From NCBI RefSeq assembly GCF_030622045.1, contig NZ_CP130886.1, positions 5,774,001-5,838,000 on the forward strand: DNA of 64,000 nt. Direction: 5' to 3'. The number at the start of each line of letters is the position of its first letter. The first letter of the stretch is position 1. The translations under genes and the position numbers were made by a program. A model generated the notes under the pieces. That model was not told where the DNA came from and ran no database searches. It saw nothing but the letters and a program-made list of their open reading frames with translations. Below are positions 44,820-54,759 of the stretch, piece by piece. Source of the stretch: Planctellipticum variicoloris. GTDB taxonomy: Bacteria > Planctomycetota > Planctomycetia > Planctomycetales > Planctomycetaceae.

Positions 44820-45647
44820 CTACGGCGCGCACACCGGCCGGGCGTCATCCGGCGGATAAGTCACTTCCATCAGATAGAGCCCCTGCGCCGGCGCCGTATC
44901 GCCGGCATGCCGCCGGCTCTGGTTCTCCAGGATCTGGCGGATGTCGGCTGCGGACCACTTCCCCCGGCCGACATGGATCAACGATCCGACGATGGAACGG
45001 ACCATATTGTAAAGGAAGCCGTCCGCCGTGATATCCAGGCAGACGAAGTCGTCTCCCGGAACCGGCGACGCGCCCGCCAGTGCGGGGACCGCCGCCGAGT
45101 CGTAGCGGGAGACCTTCGCCTCGAACACGGTCCGGACGCTGGTTTTCCGGTTGGGCCAGTCGGTTTCGAAACAGCGGAAATCGTGCGTGCCGACCAGGAC
45201 CTGCACGGCGTCGTGCATGGCGAGATCGTCCAGCCGGCCGCGGTGCCAGTGCGCGTAGTTCCGCAGGAACGGCCAGCGGATCGGGCTGTTGTGGATGACG
45301 TAGCGATAGCGCTTCGAGATGGAGTCAAAGCGGGCGTGAAAGTCCGCCGGGGCTTCCTCGACCTTCCGGATCATCATGTCGTCGGGCAGGCGGTTCTGCA
45401 GGCCGTGGAGAAAACCCTCGCAAGGAGCGGGAAGCGACGTCCGGAAGCTGACGACCTGACCGACGGCGTGGACCCCGGCGTCGGTCCGCCCGGAAGCAGC
45501 CACTTTGATCGTTTCACCCGTGTACTTCTTCAACGCCCGTTCGAGGACCGCCTGCAGCGAGACGCCGTTGGGTTGGATCTGCCAGCCGCGGTAGTTCGTG
45601 CCGTCGTAGGCCAGCGTCAGGCGGAGGGTGCGGATCGGCGGCGACAT
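44820..45647 (-). CDS. truA: tRNA pseudouridine(38-40) synthase
   Basis: A 275-residue enzyme that converts uridines 38-40 in the tRNA anticodon arm to pseudouridine. The catalytic Asp lies in AASGRTDAGVHAVGQV (near residue 55). LTLAYDGTNYRGWQIQPN opens the protein and FLYNMVRSIVGSLIHVGRG lies toward the end, both typical. The start is the ATG at 45647. It stands alone; its neighbours are on other units. Confidence 0.96.
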   Translation of the reverse strand: MSPPIRTLRLTLAYDGTNYRGWQIQPNGVSLQAVLERALKKYTGETIKVAASGRTDAGVHAVGQVVSFRTSLPAPCEGFLHGLQNRLPDDMMIRKVEEAPADFHARFDSISKRYRYVIHNSPIRWPFLRNYAHWHRGRLDDLAMHDAVQVLVGTHDFRCFETDWPNRKTSVRTVFEAKVSRYDSAAVPALAGASPVPGDDFVCLDITADGFLYNMVRSIVGSLIHVGRGKWSAADIRQILENQSRRHAGDTAPAQGLYLMEVTYPPDDARPVCAP

Positions 45648-45748
45648 TCGACAGGATTCGGCGAGCTGGTGGAAAACGGGCCAGTTGAGAGGGAACAGTT
45701 TAGCGTGGAATTGTGGAGTGGGGGGAGCGGAGGCCAGAGCGAATCCAT

Positions 45749-45762
45749 TGCAAAATGCAAAA
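45749..45762 (+). repeat. Two-unit TGCAAAA heptad
   Basis: TGCAAAA twice, followed by TGG AAGAGGCGGAAGAGG. It is the same unit as at 37547. Confidence 0.6.
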
Positions 45763-45901
45763 TGGAAGAGGCGGAAGAGGTTCGCGCGGAGAGGCGATGG
45801 GGGCGGAGAGTTCTGTCGAATTGTTGTTTGGAGCCGGGGCTTGTAAAGTGCTGGATTCCAGCGCGGGACTGTCCGCGCTCCTGGGACTGCAGGGAATTGA
45901 T

Positions 45902-47074
45902 ATGTTGGAATTGCGGCGGGCTCGCGGCCGGGTGGCCCTGTTGCTGGCCTGTTTCGGGGCCGGGATCCTCGCCCCCATCACGTTGCGGGCGGCGGAGCCG
46001 GCGCTCGGCGCGACGGTTCTACCCGCCTGGGGGCTGACCACGTCGCTGTCGTCGACCAGCATGCTGGTCCTGTATTGCCTGGCGATCATGGGGTCGTCGC
46101 TGTTCGGCGGCGTCCTGCCGTCGCTGGTCAAGCTGACGCACACCCGCATGCAGCTCATGATCAGCCTGATCGGCGGGCTGATGCTCGGCGTGGGCCTGCT
46201 GCACCAGCTTCCGCACGCGATCATCACCGCGACGCCAGTCGCCGGCGGTTTCGCCGTCGACTGGAGCGTCCGCTGGGCGATGGGCGGGCTGGTGGCGATG
46301 TTCTTCCTGCTGCGGATGTTCCACTTCCACCACCACGAAACGTTCGAATCGACCGACGAAGCCGCAAGCCCTGCGCACGCTCACGTCCATGACCACGACC
46401 GCGACCACCGGCATGACCACGACAGCGCTGCGGGCGGCCCGTCGCTGCTGCCGGTGATGCCCGTCCCCGCCTGCGGGCATACGCATCCCCACGGACATCC
46501 GCAGCACGCCGCTCACGTGGTGCAGGCCGCCGCCGGAAGCTGGATCGGCATCGCCTTCGGATTGTCGCTGCACACGCTCATGGACGGTCTGGCGCTGGCG
46601 GCTCACGTTGAAGCCGACGCGCTGCATCACGCCGGCGAAGCGCTGCCGCTCGTCGGCCTCGCGACCTTCTTCGGGATCTTCCTGCACAAGCCGCTCGACT
46701 CGCTGTCGATCACGTCGCTGATGGCGGCGGGGGGCTGGTCAAGGACGGCCCGGATGGCCGTCAACGGTTTCTATGCGCTGATGTGTCCGCTGGGCGCCCT
46801 GCTGTTCCACCTGGGATTGCAGCAGTTTTCGTCGGGCCAGGCCTGGGTCGTCTCGGCGGGGCTGGCCTTTTCCGCGGGCGTCTTCCTGTGCATCTCACTG
46901 AGCGATCTGCTCCCCGAAGTCGAGTTCCATTCCCACGACCGCCTGCGGCTGTCAGTCCTGCTCGTCGTCGGCGTCCTGATGGCCTGGGGATTAGGCTTCC
47001 TGGAACCCGCCCACGAACACCAGCACGATCGGGCAACCGGAAAGAGCAGTCACAGCCACGATCATGAGCATTGA
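45902..47074 (+). CDS. ZIP family divalent metal transporter
   Basis: A 390-residue inner-membrane protein with about eight spans. The ATG at 45902 (MLELRRARGRVALLLACF) follows AGGGAA. Between spans 3 and 4 lies a long His-rich loop (HFHHHETF, then HAHVHDHDRDHRHDHD and CGHTHPHGHPQH) that likely binds zinc. The ZIP pore motif is seen in FGLSLHTLMDGLALAAH, with FFGIFLHKPLDSLSI later. The C-terminus ends SHSHDHEH. It may import zinc or other divalent metals, but direction and metal are not proven. Confidence 0.88.
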   Translation: MLELRRARGRVALLLACFGAGILAPITLRAAEPALGATVLPAWGLTTSLSSTSMLVLYCLAIMGSSLFGGVLPSLVKLTHTRMQLMISLIGGLMLGVGLLHQLPHAIITATPVAGGFAVDWSVRWAMGGLVAMFFLLRMFHFHHHETFESTDEAASPAHAHVHDHDRDHRHDHDSAAGGPSLLPVMPVPACGHTHPHGHPQHAAHVVQAAAGSWIGIAFGLSLHTLMDGLALAAHVEADALHHAGEALPLVGLATFFGIFLHKPLDSLSITSLMAAGGWSRTARMAVNGFYALMCPLGALLFHLGLQQFSSGQAWVVSAGLAFSAGVFLCISLSDLLPEVEFHSHDRLRLSVLLVVGVLMAWGLGFLEPAHEHQHDRATGKSSHSHDHEH

Positions 47075-47157
47075 CGAAAGGCGTGAAGGTCCAAACGCCA
47101 AGCTCCAAGACAGAGAACTCGACTCGCAGTTTGGCGTTTGAGATTCGGAGCTTCTCA

Positions 47158-47379
47158 TCAGTAATGCGGCGGTCGCTCTTCTTCCGGCGAGCGTTCCTCG
47201 GGGGATTCGCTGAGCAGGGCCAGCCGACGGTCGAACTTGCTGAGCGTCTGGCCGATCAGCCGCAGATCCCCCTGCAGCGACAGGAGCACCTGGTGGAGTT
47301 GCTCGAAGTCGTGCTGCAGGTGGGCGACCGCCGACTCCAGGTTCTGGAGGCGTGCTTCGGAATCGACGGGGGGAGTCAT
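47158..47379 (-). CDS. slyX: SlyX family protein
   Basis: A 73-residue coiled-coil protein. The ATG at 47379 (MTPPVDSEARLQNLESAV) leads into heptads (HDFEQLHQVLLSLQGDL), and the protein ends with the characteristic PPHY. Longer upstream frame parts are unrelated. SlyX is of unknown function, although it often lies near slyD in other phyla. Confidence 0.88.
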   Translation of the reverse strand: MTPPVDSEARLQNLESAVAHLQHDFEQLHQVLLSLQGDLRLIGQTLSKFDRRLALLSESPEERSPEEERPPHY

Positions 47380-47731
47380 AGGGACGCTTCCTGCAAGGGC
47401 GAATGAACCGTCGCCAGCGTACGCCGGGTGCGAGGAATTGCAACCGCGCAAGCGTCGCTGACGACCGCTGTTCGGCGAACGCGGTCCGTTTGCCTCTCGC
47501 GTAAGACGGACGTCCACGTCCGTCTTGTTCTTGGGTGAGGCGACAGGCCGTTCGAAGACGACGGACGTGGACGTCCATCGTACGGACACTTTCTGGACTG
47601 CAGCGAACCTTGGCGGCGGGGACATAGAATTCCAACGACAGCCCCGATTCCATCGGGTATCCTGAAAGCCAGCTTGTCGGTGACTCGCCCGCCCTGTTCG
47701 TCCCGCCTGATTCTCTCCAGGATTGCACTCC
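47380..47731. other. Intergenic region with GACGGACGTGGACGTCC repeats
   Basis: No gene. AAGACGGACGT (47503-47513), CC and ACGTCCGTCTT (47516-47526) form a perfect 11-bp stem. The 17 bases at 47508-47524 recur inverted at 47560-47576. A relative, GTACGGTGGACGTCC, occurs at 60893. Confidence 0.75.
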
Positions 47732-50700
47732 ATGCCGCGGGTTTTCTGCCTGGCTCTGCTCGTGTTCGCCGTACTGACGCCGGCAACGGCCGCCGACCCG
47801 GAAAGTCCACTGGACTTCAACCGCGACGTCCGGCCGATTCTGTCCAATCATTGCTGGAACTGTCACGGCCCGGACGAAGCCACGCGCGAAGCCGGGCTCC
47901 GGCTCGATCTGCGTGCTTCTGCGCTGGAGAAGTCGGCGGAAGGCCAGCCTGCGATCGTCCCCGGCGACATCAAGGCGAGCGCCCTGGTGGCTCGCATCGA
48001 AGCCCGCGACGACGGTCAGATGCCGCCGGCATCGTTCGAAAAACCACTGACTCCCGCCCAGCAGGCGATTCTGAAACGCTGGATCGCCGAGGGAGCGCCG
48101 TACGCTGAACACTGGGCCTTCACACCCCCTCAAGCCGCAGAGTTGCCGACGGTCCGGCAAACGGACTGGCTGCGAAACGAGGTGGACCGCTTCGTCCTGC
48201 AGAAGCTCGAAGCCACGGGGCTGTCGCCGTCCCTGGAAGCGGACCGGAGTACCTGGCTGCGCCGGGTGACCCTCGACCTGACCGGCCTGCCGCCGACGCC
48301 TGAGGAGCGCAGCGCCTTTCTCGCCGACACTTCCCCTGCGGCCTATGAAAACATCGTCGACCGGCTGCTGGAATCGCCCCGGTACGCCGAGCGGATGGCG
48401 ATGCACTGGCTCGACGCCGGCCGCTACGCCGACACCAACGGCTACAACAACGACGAAGTGCGTACGCTCTGGCCGTGGCGCGACTGGGTGATCGACGCCT
48501 TCGCCCGCAATCTGCCCTACGACCAGTTTCTGACGGAGCAGCTCGCCGGAGATCTGCTCCCCGACGCCACGCTCGGTCAGAAGGTCGCGACCGGTTTCAA
48601 CCGGAATCACGTCCTCACCACCGAGGGGGGGATCATTCAGGAAGAGTACCGCGTCGAGTACGTCGCCGATCGCGTCCACACCACGGCGACAGTCTTCATG
48701 GCCCTGTCGCTGCAGTGCGCCCGGTGCCACGATCACAAGTACGATCCCTTCTCGCAGCGCGACTACTATCGGTTTGCCGCCTACTTCGACAACGTTCCTG
48801 ACAAAGTCGTCCCCTACAGCCAGGGACGAATGGCCGAGCCGCTGCTGAAGGTCCCTTCACCCGCCCAGCAGGCGACGCAGCGGAATCTGGAAGCCCGTCG
48901 GGATGAGCTGGCGTCGCTGCTGAAAGCACGCGCCGCACAGATCGAGCCAGATCTGGCGCGGTGGGAAGCGTCGCTGACGCCGGAGCAGATCGACAAAGCC
49001 GGCCCGGTCGGACTGGTCGCTCACTTCCCGCTGGATGAGGCGGAAGGGCCAAACGTCGCGAATGCGGTGACCGGGGGACTGGCCGGTCTGGTTGAAGGCA
49101 AGTACGTTTCCGCCGGGGGAAAGCTTGGGCGCTCGCTGGAATTCGACGGCGCGACCCACGTGTCAGCCGGAGAAACTGGGGCGTTTGAGAGCGATCAGTC
49201 TTGCTCGCTGGCGGCGTGGATTTTTCCCACGAGCGCTGAACCCTCCACCGTCCTGTCGAAAATGGACGAAGCGAACGCCCATCGGGGTTACGACTTGATC
49301 CTCGAAGGAGGCAAGGTCGCCAGCCACTTCGTCCATCACTGGCCCGACCGGGCGTTCAAGGTGGTGACGAAACAGGCCGTCTCGCTCAATGCCTGGCATC
49401 ACGTTCTCGTGACCTACGACGGCTCGCGGAAGGCGACGGGACTCAAGATCTACGTCGACGGCCAGCCGCAGGAACTCGACGTCACCACCAACAACACGCT
49501 GGACGACCCGCTGCAGACCGATAAGCCGTTCCATATCGGCCGCCGACATGCTGCAGCCCCCTTCCGTGGCCGAATTGACGACGTCCGGCTGTATTCGGCG
49601 GTGCTCTCTGCCGAGGAAGCAGCCCAGCTCGCAAAGGGAGAAACGCTCGGCGGGCTCAAGGAGATTCTGGCCCTTGCACCTGCGGACCGTTCGCCGGACC
49701 AGGCGGCACGACTGAAAGCTTACTACCTCGATCAGGTCGATCCGCAGTCCCGGGATTGGCAGACCGAGCTGGCGTCGATCCCGGCAAAGCTGACGGATCT
49801 CGACAAGGCAATTCCTGTCACGATGGTCATGGCGGAGATGTCCCCCCGCCGGGCGACCCACATCCTCAAGCGGGGTCAGTACGATCAACCGGGCGAAGAA
49901 GTCCAGCCGGGCGTGCTCGGCGTTTTCCCGGACCTGCCGACCGAAGCCGCCAGCCGGCTCGAGCTGGCCCGCTGGCTGACGCACCCCAAGCATCCGCTGA
50001 CCGCCCGCGTCGCCGTCAACCGCTGGTGGGAGCTGCTCTTCGGAACCGGCCTCGTCGAAACCGCCGAGGACTTCGGCGTCCAGGGCGCCCTTCCCAGCCA
50101 CCCCGAACTGCTCGACTGGCTGGCCACCGAATTGGTCCGGCGAAAGTGGAACACCCGCGAGATCCTCAAACTGATGGTCCTTTCCGCGACATATCGGCAA
50201 TCATCAAACGCCACCCCCAAGTTGCTGGAACGGGATCCCCGGAACCGCCTGCTGGCGCGCGGGCCGCGGTATCGGCTCCCGGCCGAGACCGTCCGCGACA
50301 ATGCCCTGGCGATCAGCGGTCTGCTCGTCGAGAAGGTTGGCGGCCCCAGCGTGAAGCCCTATCAGCCGGAAGGACTGTGGGAAGACGTCTCGGTCGAACG
50401 CCGGGACAAATACGCACCGGATCTGGGGGACGGCCTCTACCGGCGGAGCATGTATACGTTCTGGAAACGGACCTGCCCGCCTCCCGGCATGGCGGCGTTC
50501 GACGCCCCCGACCGCGAGATCTGTGTCATCCGCCGGGCGCGGACGAATACGCCCCTGCAGGCGCTGGTGTTGCTCAACGATCCGACGTACGTCGAAGCCG
50601 CCCGCAAACTGGCGGAGCGAGTTCTGCTGTCTGAGGTCGATGACGACGGCCGCCTGGACGCAGCCTTCCAGCTTGCCCTCTGCCGATCACCCCACGCGGA

Positions 50701-50893
50701 CGAGGCCGCCATCCTGCGACAGGTCCGGCAAACGGCAACAAAACGCTTCGAAGCGGACAATGCCGCCGCGGAGAAACTGCTGGCGATCGGTCACTCACCG
50801 CGATCGGACAAGCTCAACGCCGTAGAACTGGCCGCCTGGACGACAGTGACCAGTTTGATTCTGAATCTGGATGAAACGATTTCGAAGAACTGA
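47732..50893 (+). CDS. DUF1549/DUF1553 protein with heme c motif and LamG domain
   Basis: A 1053-residue exported protein typical of planctomycetes. A signal peptide (MPRVFCLALLVFAVLTPATA) precedes a planctomycete cytochrome-like domain with CWNCH (41-45). DUF1549 follows, with ESPRYAERMAMHWLDAGRYAD and CARCHDHKYDPFSQRD. A LamG-like jelly-roll of about 180 residues (from near LVAHFPLDEAEGPN) comes next. DUF1553 with NTPLQALVLLNDPTYVEAAR ends it. These proteins are widely paired with DUF1501 proteins and believed to help break down complex polymers, but no catalysis is proven. The ATG at 47732 is used rather than the TTG nine bases before. Confidence 0.93.
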   Translation: MPRVFCLALLVFAVLTPATAADPESPLDFNRDVRPILSNHCWNCHGPDEATREAGLRLDLRASALEKSAEGQPAIVPGDIKASALVARIEARDDGQMPPASFEKPLTPAQQAILKRWIAEGAPYAEHWAFTPPQAAELPTVRQTDWLRNEVDRFVLQKLEATGLSPSLEADRSTWLRRVTLDLTGLPPTPEERSAFLADTSPAAYENIVDRLLESPRYAERMAMHWLDAGRYADTNGYNNDEVRTLWPWRDWVIDAFARNLPYDQFLTEQLAGDLLPDATLGQKVATGFNRNHVLTTEGGIIQEEYRVEYVADRVHTTATVFMALSLQCARCHDHKYDPFSQRDYYRFAAYFDNVPDKVVPYSQGRMAEPLLKVPSPAQQATQRNLEARRDELASLLKARAAQIEPDLARWEASLTPEQIDKAGPVGLVAHFPLDEAEGPNVANAVTGGLAGLVEGKYVSAGGKLGRSLEFDGATHVSAGETGAFESDQSCSLAAWIFPTSAEPSTVLSKMDEANAHRGYDLILEGGKVASHFVHHWPDRAFKVVTKQAVSLNAWHHVLVTYDGSRKATGLKIYVDGQPQELDVTTNNTLDDPLQTDKPFHIGRRHAAAPFRGRIDDVRLYSAVLSAEEAAQLAKGETLGGLKEILALAPADRSPDQAARLKAYYLDQVDPQSRDWQTELASIPAKLTDLDKAIPVTMVMAEMSPRRATHILKRGQYDQPGEEVQPGVLGVFPDLPTEAASRLELARWLTHPKHPLTARVAVNRWWELLFGTGLVETAEDFGVQGALPSHPELLDWLATELVRRKWNTREILKLMVLSATYRQSSNATPKLLERDPRNRLLARGPRYRLPAETVRDNALAISGLLVEKVGGPSVKPYQPEGLWEDVSVERRDKYAPDLGDGLYRRSMYTFWKRTCPPPGMAAFDAPDREICVIRRARTNTPLQALVLLNDPTYVEAARKLAERVLLSEVDDDGRLDAAFQLALCRSPHADEAAILRQVRQTATKRFEADNAAAEKLLAIGHSPRSDKLNAVELAAWTTVTSLILNLDETISKN

Positions 50894-50917
50894 TCGAGAC
50901 AGATCAAGACTGATTGA

Positions 50918-50983
50918 CCACGAATGACACGAAGGAACGCGAATCAGGAGAGAGAACCACGGAGAACACAGAAGCCACTGAGA
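50918..50983. repeat. ACCACGGAGAACACAGAAG-type dispersed repeat
   Basis: CCACGAATGACACGAAG (50918-50934) and ACCACGGAGAACACAGAAG (50956-50974) lie between two genes. They are degenerate copies of one another and of the element at 41124. Confidence 0.5.
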
Positions 50984-51128
50984 CAAACAGATCATTGAGA
51001 ACGGGGGTGGCTGGCGTCGGAGTCTTCGACGACCCAGATCTGCGATCGACCACCCAACGAACTGATAACCAATTACCAATCGCAAACAACCAAGCAACAC
51101 TTGCTCCAGCGGCGCGACAGCATGAAAG

Positions 51129-52292
51129 ATGCATAAAATGCCGACGTTCGAAGAAGCATTCGGTCGACGTGATTTCTGCCGCACGGCCGCGATCGCCGGA
51201 GGAGCGATCCTGTTGCCGCTCACGGCTCACGCCGCCGAGAAGTCCGTCGCGCTGACGCTGCTCAGCCCCGTGCCCCGGCAGGTCATTCAGCGGGAGGACT
51301 ACCGGCCCGCCCAGGCTCACGACCACGAACCAGGCGGCCCCAAGCTCGGCCAGGCGCGGGTTGCGATCCGGGGAACCTGGACGGGTCCGGTCCCCGTCCG
51401 GCTGGAGGCCCGCGCCGTACTGCACGAAGGCTGCACCGGTCGTAACGTCGACTGGACGCCGCTCGGCGAGGTGAAAACGTCCCCCTTTGAGTACGACTTC
51501 GTCGTTCCGGCCGGCGGCTGGTACCGGCTGGAGGTTCGCGCTCTCGACGCCGCCGGGACGACGGTCAAGACGGCCGACGTCGACCCCGTCGGCGTCGGCG
51601 AAGTCTTCGTGATCTCGGGTCAGTCCTACGCGGCCGGCGCCAACGACGAGCACCAGCGGATCGACGATCCGCTCGAACGCTCGGTCCTGCTCGACGTCCC
51701 TGCGAAATCCTGGCGCACGGCGAACGATCCGTTCCCCAACGTCGGCGATGGCGGCACCATCTGGCCCGCGTTTGCCAATGCCCTGCAGCCGCTGCTCCGC
51801 GTGCCGGTGGGACTGGTGAATGTCGCGGTCGGCGGAACCGCGACTCGCCAATGGCTCCCCGGCGAAGATCTCTACAAGCGATTTGTGGAGGGAGGGAAGG
51901 CGGCCGGACTCTTCCGCTTCGTCCTCTGGCAGCAGGGCGAAAGCGACGTCATCGAAAACATCCCGACCGCGACCTACGTCGAACGGCTGCAGACGATCCG
52001 CGACGGATTGACGAAGGAGTGGGGCTTCGGGCCGATGTGGCTGCTGGCCAAGTCGACGCTGCATCCCACCGTCTACAACAAGCCGGTTGAAGAAGCCCGC
52101 ATTCGGGAAGCCATCGACCGGTTGTGGAAATTGCCGGGTTTCGCCCCCGGCCCCGATACTGACATCCTGGCGGGAGAGAACCGTGGCGACGTGAAGTCCC
52201 GCCGGCACTTCTCCCCGATTGGCCAGCGCCGGGCGGGCCTGATGTGGTTCGCCAGCGTCTGGGCCGCGTTGCACGAGGAGTCGAACCGATGA
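51129..52292 (+). CDS. Sialate O-acetylesterase-like (SASA domain) protein
   Basis: A 387-residue protein with a twin-arginine-type signal ([20 protein letters not shown]). An SGNH-hydrolase-like core follows: [12 protein letters not shown] contains the nucleophile Ser of a GQS motif, and the later [13 protein letters not shown] and [11 protein letters not shown] provide the G and Q/E blocks. The substrate is probably an acetylated sugar. The stop overlaps the ATG of the DUF1501 gene by 4 bp, so it belongs to that operon. Start at 51129; an ATG at 51138 is also possible. Confidence 0.8.
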   Translation: MHKMPTFEEAFGRRDFCRTAAIAGGAILLPLTAHAAEKSVALTLLSPVPRQVIQREDYRPAQAHDHEPGGPKLGQARVAIRGTWTGPVPVRLEARAVLHEGCTGRNVDWTPLGEVKTSPFEYDFVVPAGGWYRLEVRALDAAGTTVKTADVDPVGVGEVFVISGQSYAAGANDEHQRIDDPLERSVLLDVPAKSWRTANDPFPNVGDGGTIWPAFANALQPLLRVPVGLVNVAVGGTATRQWLPGEDLYKRFVEGGKAAGLFRFVLWQQGESDVIENIPTATYVERLQTIRDGLTKEWGFGPMWLLAKSTLHPTVYNKPVEEARIREAIDRLWKLPGFAPGPDTDILAGENRGDVKSRRHFSPIGQRRAGLMWFASVWAALHEESNR

Positions 52293-53728
52293 ATCCGTGG
52301 ATGGAATTCCAGCAAACAATCAACCGCCGGGCGCTGCTGCAGCACTCCGCCTCCGCCATCGGCACGGCCGCGCTGGCCGGGTTGTTCGCGAGTGAGACTC
52401 GGGCGCAGGAAGCCGCTGCGGCTCAACTCACGCACTTCGCCCCGAAGGCCAAACGGATCGTCTACCTGTTCCAGTCGGGCGGGCCGTCGCACCTGGAGCT
52501 GTACGATCACAAGCCAAAGCTCAAGGAGCTGCATGGGACCGAACTCCCCGATTCGATCCGCCAGGGCCAGCGGCTGACCGGCATGACCAGCGGCCAGAAG
52601 AGTTTTCCGGTCGTCGCTCCGAAGTTCGCGTTTCAACAGGCGGGGCAGAACGGAACGTGGATCAGCGAACTGCTGCCCCACACGGCAAAAGTTATCGACG
52701 ACATCTGCCTGATCCGCTCGATGCACACCGAGGCGATCAACCACGATCCTGCCATTACATTCATTCAGACCGGTTCGCAGCAGCCCGGCCGGCCGTCGCT
52801 GGGGGCCTGGCTGAGCTATGGCCTCGGCAGCGAAGCCGAAGACCTCCCCGCGTTTATCGTGCTGATCTCGCACGGTTCGGGGAAAGACGCCAACCAGGGG
52901 TTGCTGGAGCGGCTGTGGGGGAGCGGCTTCCTGCCGTCGAATCACCAGGGGGTGAAGCTCCGCAGCAGTGGCGATCCGGTGCTGTATCTGTCCGATCCGC
53001 CGGGGATCGACCGCGATCTCCGCCGGGCGATGCTCGACGGCCTGGCGAAGCTCAACCAGCGCGAGCTCGCGCAGTCGGGCGATCCGGAAATCGCCACCCG
53101 GATCGCGCAGTACGAGATGGCGTTCCGGATGCAGGCCTCAGTCCCCGAACTGACCGACCTGTCGACGGAAACGGCGCAGACGTTCGAGCTCTACGGCGAC
53201 GAAGCGAAGCAGCCCGGTACGTTCGCCGCCAACTGCCTGCTGGCCCGCCGGCTGCTGGAGCGGGGCGTCCGTTGCGTGCAGCTCTATCACCGCGGCTGGG
53301 ACCAGCACGGCGGCCTGCCGCTGAACATCCCGAAGCAGGCCCACGACGTCGACCAGCCTCAGGCCGCGCTGATCACCGATCTCAAGCAGCGGGGAATGCT
53401 CGAAGACACGCTCATCGTCTGGGCGGGCGAGTTCGGCCGGACGGTGTATGGCCAGGGGGGCCTGCAGGAGAACTACGGCCGGGACCACCACGGCCGGTGT
53501 TTCTCAGTCTGGCTGGCTGGCGGCGGGATCAAATCGGGCGTCGTTCACGGCGAGACGGACGACTACGGCTACAACATCACCCGCGACCCGGTCCACATCC
53601 ACGACCTCAACGCAACCATCCTGCACTGCCTGGGCTACGACCACAAACGCCTGACCTTCCGGTTCCAGGGCCGCGACTACCGGCTGACCGATGTGCATGG
53701 GGAGGTGGTGGGAGCGCTATTGGCGTAG
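52289..53728 (+). CDS. DUF1501 domain-containing protein
   Basis: A 479-residue exported protein with a twin-arginine-like start ([20 protein letters not shown]). Signatures: [48 protein letters not shown] and [13 protein letters not shown]. These are typical of the sulfatase-like DUF1501 family (alkaline phosphatase fold). The ATG at 52289 overlaps the preceding gene's TGA. It forms an operon with the SASA protein and is likely functionally linked to the DUF1549/1553 protein upstream. Confidence 0.92.
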   Translation: MNPWMEFQQTINRRALLQHSASAIGTAALAGLFASETRAQEAAAAQLTHFAPKAKRIVYLFQSGGPSHLELYDHKPKLKELHGTELPDSIRQGQRLTGMTSGQKSFPVVAPKFAFQQAGQNGTWISELLPHTAKVIDDICLIRSMHTEAINHDPAITFIQTGSQQPGRPSLGAWLSYGLGSEAEDLPAFIVLISHGSGKDANQGLLERLWGSGFLPSNHQGVKLRSSGDPVLYLSDPPGIDRDLRRAMLDGLAKLNQRELAQSGDPEIATRIAQYEMAFRMQASVPELTDLSTETAQTFELYGDEAKQPGTFAANCLLARRLLERGVRCVQLYHRGWDQHGGLPLNIPKQAHDVDQPQAALITDLKQRGMLEDTLIVWAGEFGRTVYGQGGLQENYGRDHHGRCFSVWLAGGGIKSGVVHGETDDYGYNITRDPVHIHDLNATILHCLGYDHKRLTFRFQGRDYRLTDVHGEVVGALLA

Positions 53729-53827
53729 ACGGGCGTCAGGCTGTCGCTGAGAATGAACTCAAATGAGATTTATTGTGTCCTCGCCTTCCCCGGTGTGTTG
53801 ACAGCTAATCAAGTTGCGAGCTGAATC

Positions 53828-54058
53828 ATGATTCCGCTGGATCGAATTACGCACGACCCTCAGGTGATGGGGGGCAAGCCCTGCATCCGGGGGATGCGCG
53901 TGACGGTGGGGACGATTGTCGGCCTGATCGCCAGCGGCGCGACGACGGAGGAGATCCTGGCGGACTATCCGTATCTGGAGACCGCGGACATTCCGGCGGC
54001 GCTGTCGTATGCCGCTTGGCGAGCGGAAGAGGTGGAAGTTCCGCTGGTTCGGTCATGA
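53828..54058 (+). CDS. DUF433 antitoxin-like protein
   Basis: A 76-residue protein with a winged-helix DUF433 fold: RITHDPQVMGGKPCIRGMRV, then IASGATTEEILADYPYLE, and ALSYAAW near the end. Family members are predicted antitoxins for DUF5615 PIN-like toxins. The stop overlaps the ATG of such a gene by four bases, giving coupled translation. It probably represses its own promoter, as such antitoxins do. Confidence 0.93.
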   Translation: MIPLDRITHDPQVMGGKPCIRGMRVTVGTIVGLIASGATTEEILADYPYLETADIPAALSYAAWRAEEVEVPLVRS

Positions 54059-54426
54059 AGCTCCTGGTCGATATGAATCTGACCCCGCGCTGGTGCGATG
54101 TCCTGCGTGGCGAGGGCTGGGACGCCGTTCACTGGTCCGAAGTCGGGATGGCGACGGCTCCAGACTCTGAGCTCATGGCGTGGGCTCTCCGCGAGAACCG
54201 GATCGTTCTGACGCACGATCTGGATTTCGGCGCGATGCTCGCAGCAACTCGGTCGGCCGGCCCAAGTGTTGCGCAAGTTCGAACGCAAGACGTTCGACCA
54301 GAAGCCTTATCGGCGACGCTGATTCCCCTGTTGCGCCAGTTTGAATCGGAACTGACTGCCGGCGCGTTGCTGGTCGTGGACGAAGGTCGTTCTCGCGTGC
54401 GGGTCTTGCCGTTGTCAAAGGAATAG
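54055..54426 (+). CDS. DUF5615 PIN-like toxin
   Basis: A 123-residue protein. KLLVDMNLTPRWCDVL has the first acidic residue of the PIN-like site, VHWSEVG follows and VLTHDLDFGAMLA gives the TxDxDF motif. The ATG at 54055 overlaps the antitoxin's TGA. The family is predicted to cut RNA, but few members have been tested. The gene is likely intact. Confidence 0.9.
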   Translation: MKLLVDMNLTPRWCDVLRGEGWDAVHWSEVGMATAPDSELMAWALRENRIVLTHDLDFGAMLAATRSAGPSVAQVRTQDVRPEALSATLIPLLRQFESELTAGALLVVDEGRSRVRVLPLSKE

Positions 54427-54759
54427 CGGTATGGCGACTCGAACGATGGCGCTGGTCGACTTTTGACTCGCGGAGAAATTCCGACTGCTGATCAGCAGTC
54501 GCAGCAGCCAGCAGGCTGAACTCACTGAACTTCCCGCTCTGCAAGTCACCTTGAAGTTCACGGCAGACAACTGTCCCGCCTTTTCCGCGGATCAAGTCGC
54601 AGACAAGCCATTTGCCACCGCAGATTCGGAGGTCGGCGATCTGATGCGTTGCGTTCACAAGTCGTTTTCGGAACGAAGCCCGATCAACTCCACCGTCTCG
54701 ATCTGAGCCGGTTCGGAGAAGCCAAACTTCTCAACTCTCAACTCTCAACTCTCAACGAT
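54427..54759. other. Intergenic region with 20-bp palindrome
   Basis: No supported gene. CGACTGCTGATCAGCAGTCG (54482-54501) is a perfect palindrome about 55 bp after the toxin gene and may end its transcript. A minus-strand frame ending here (starting MNATHQIADLRICGGKWLV near 54658) looks protein-like for about 50 codons but has no match I know. Confidence 0.5.
54730..54757 (+). repeat. Heptanucleotide tandem repeat (CTCAACT)
   Basis: Three CTCAACT units and a CTCAACG, ending directly before the stop of the converging M28 peptidase gene. Confidence 0.9.
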
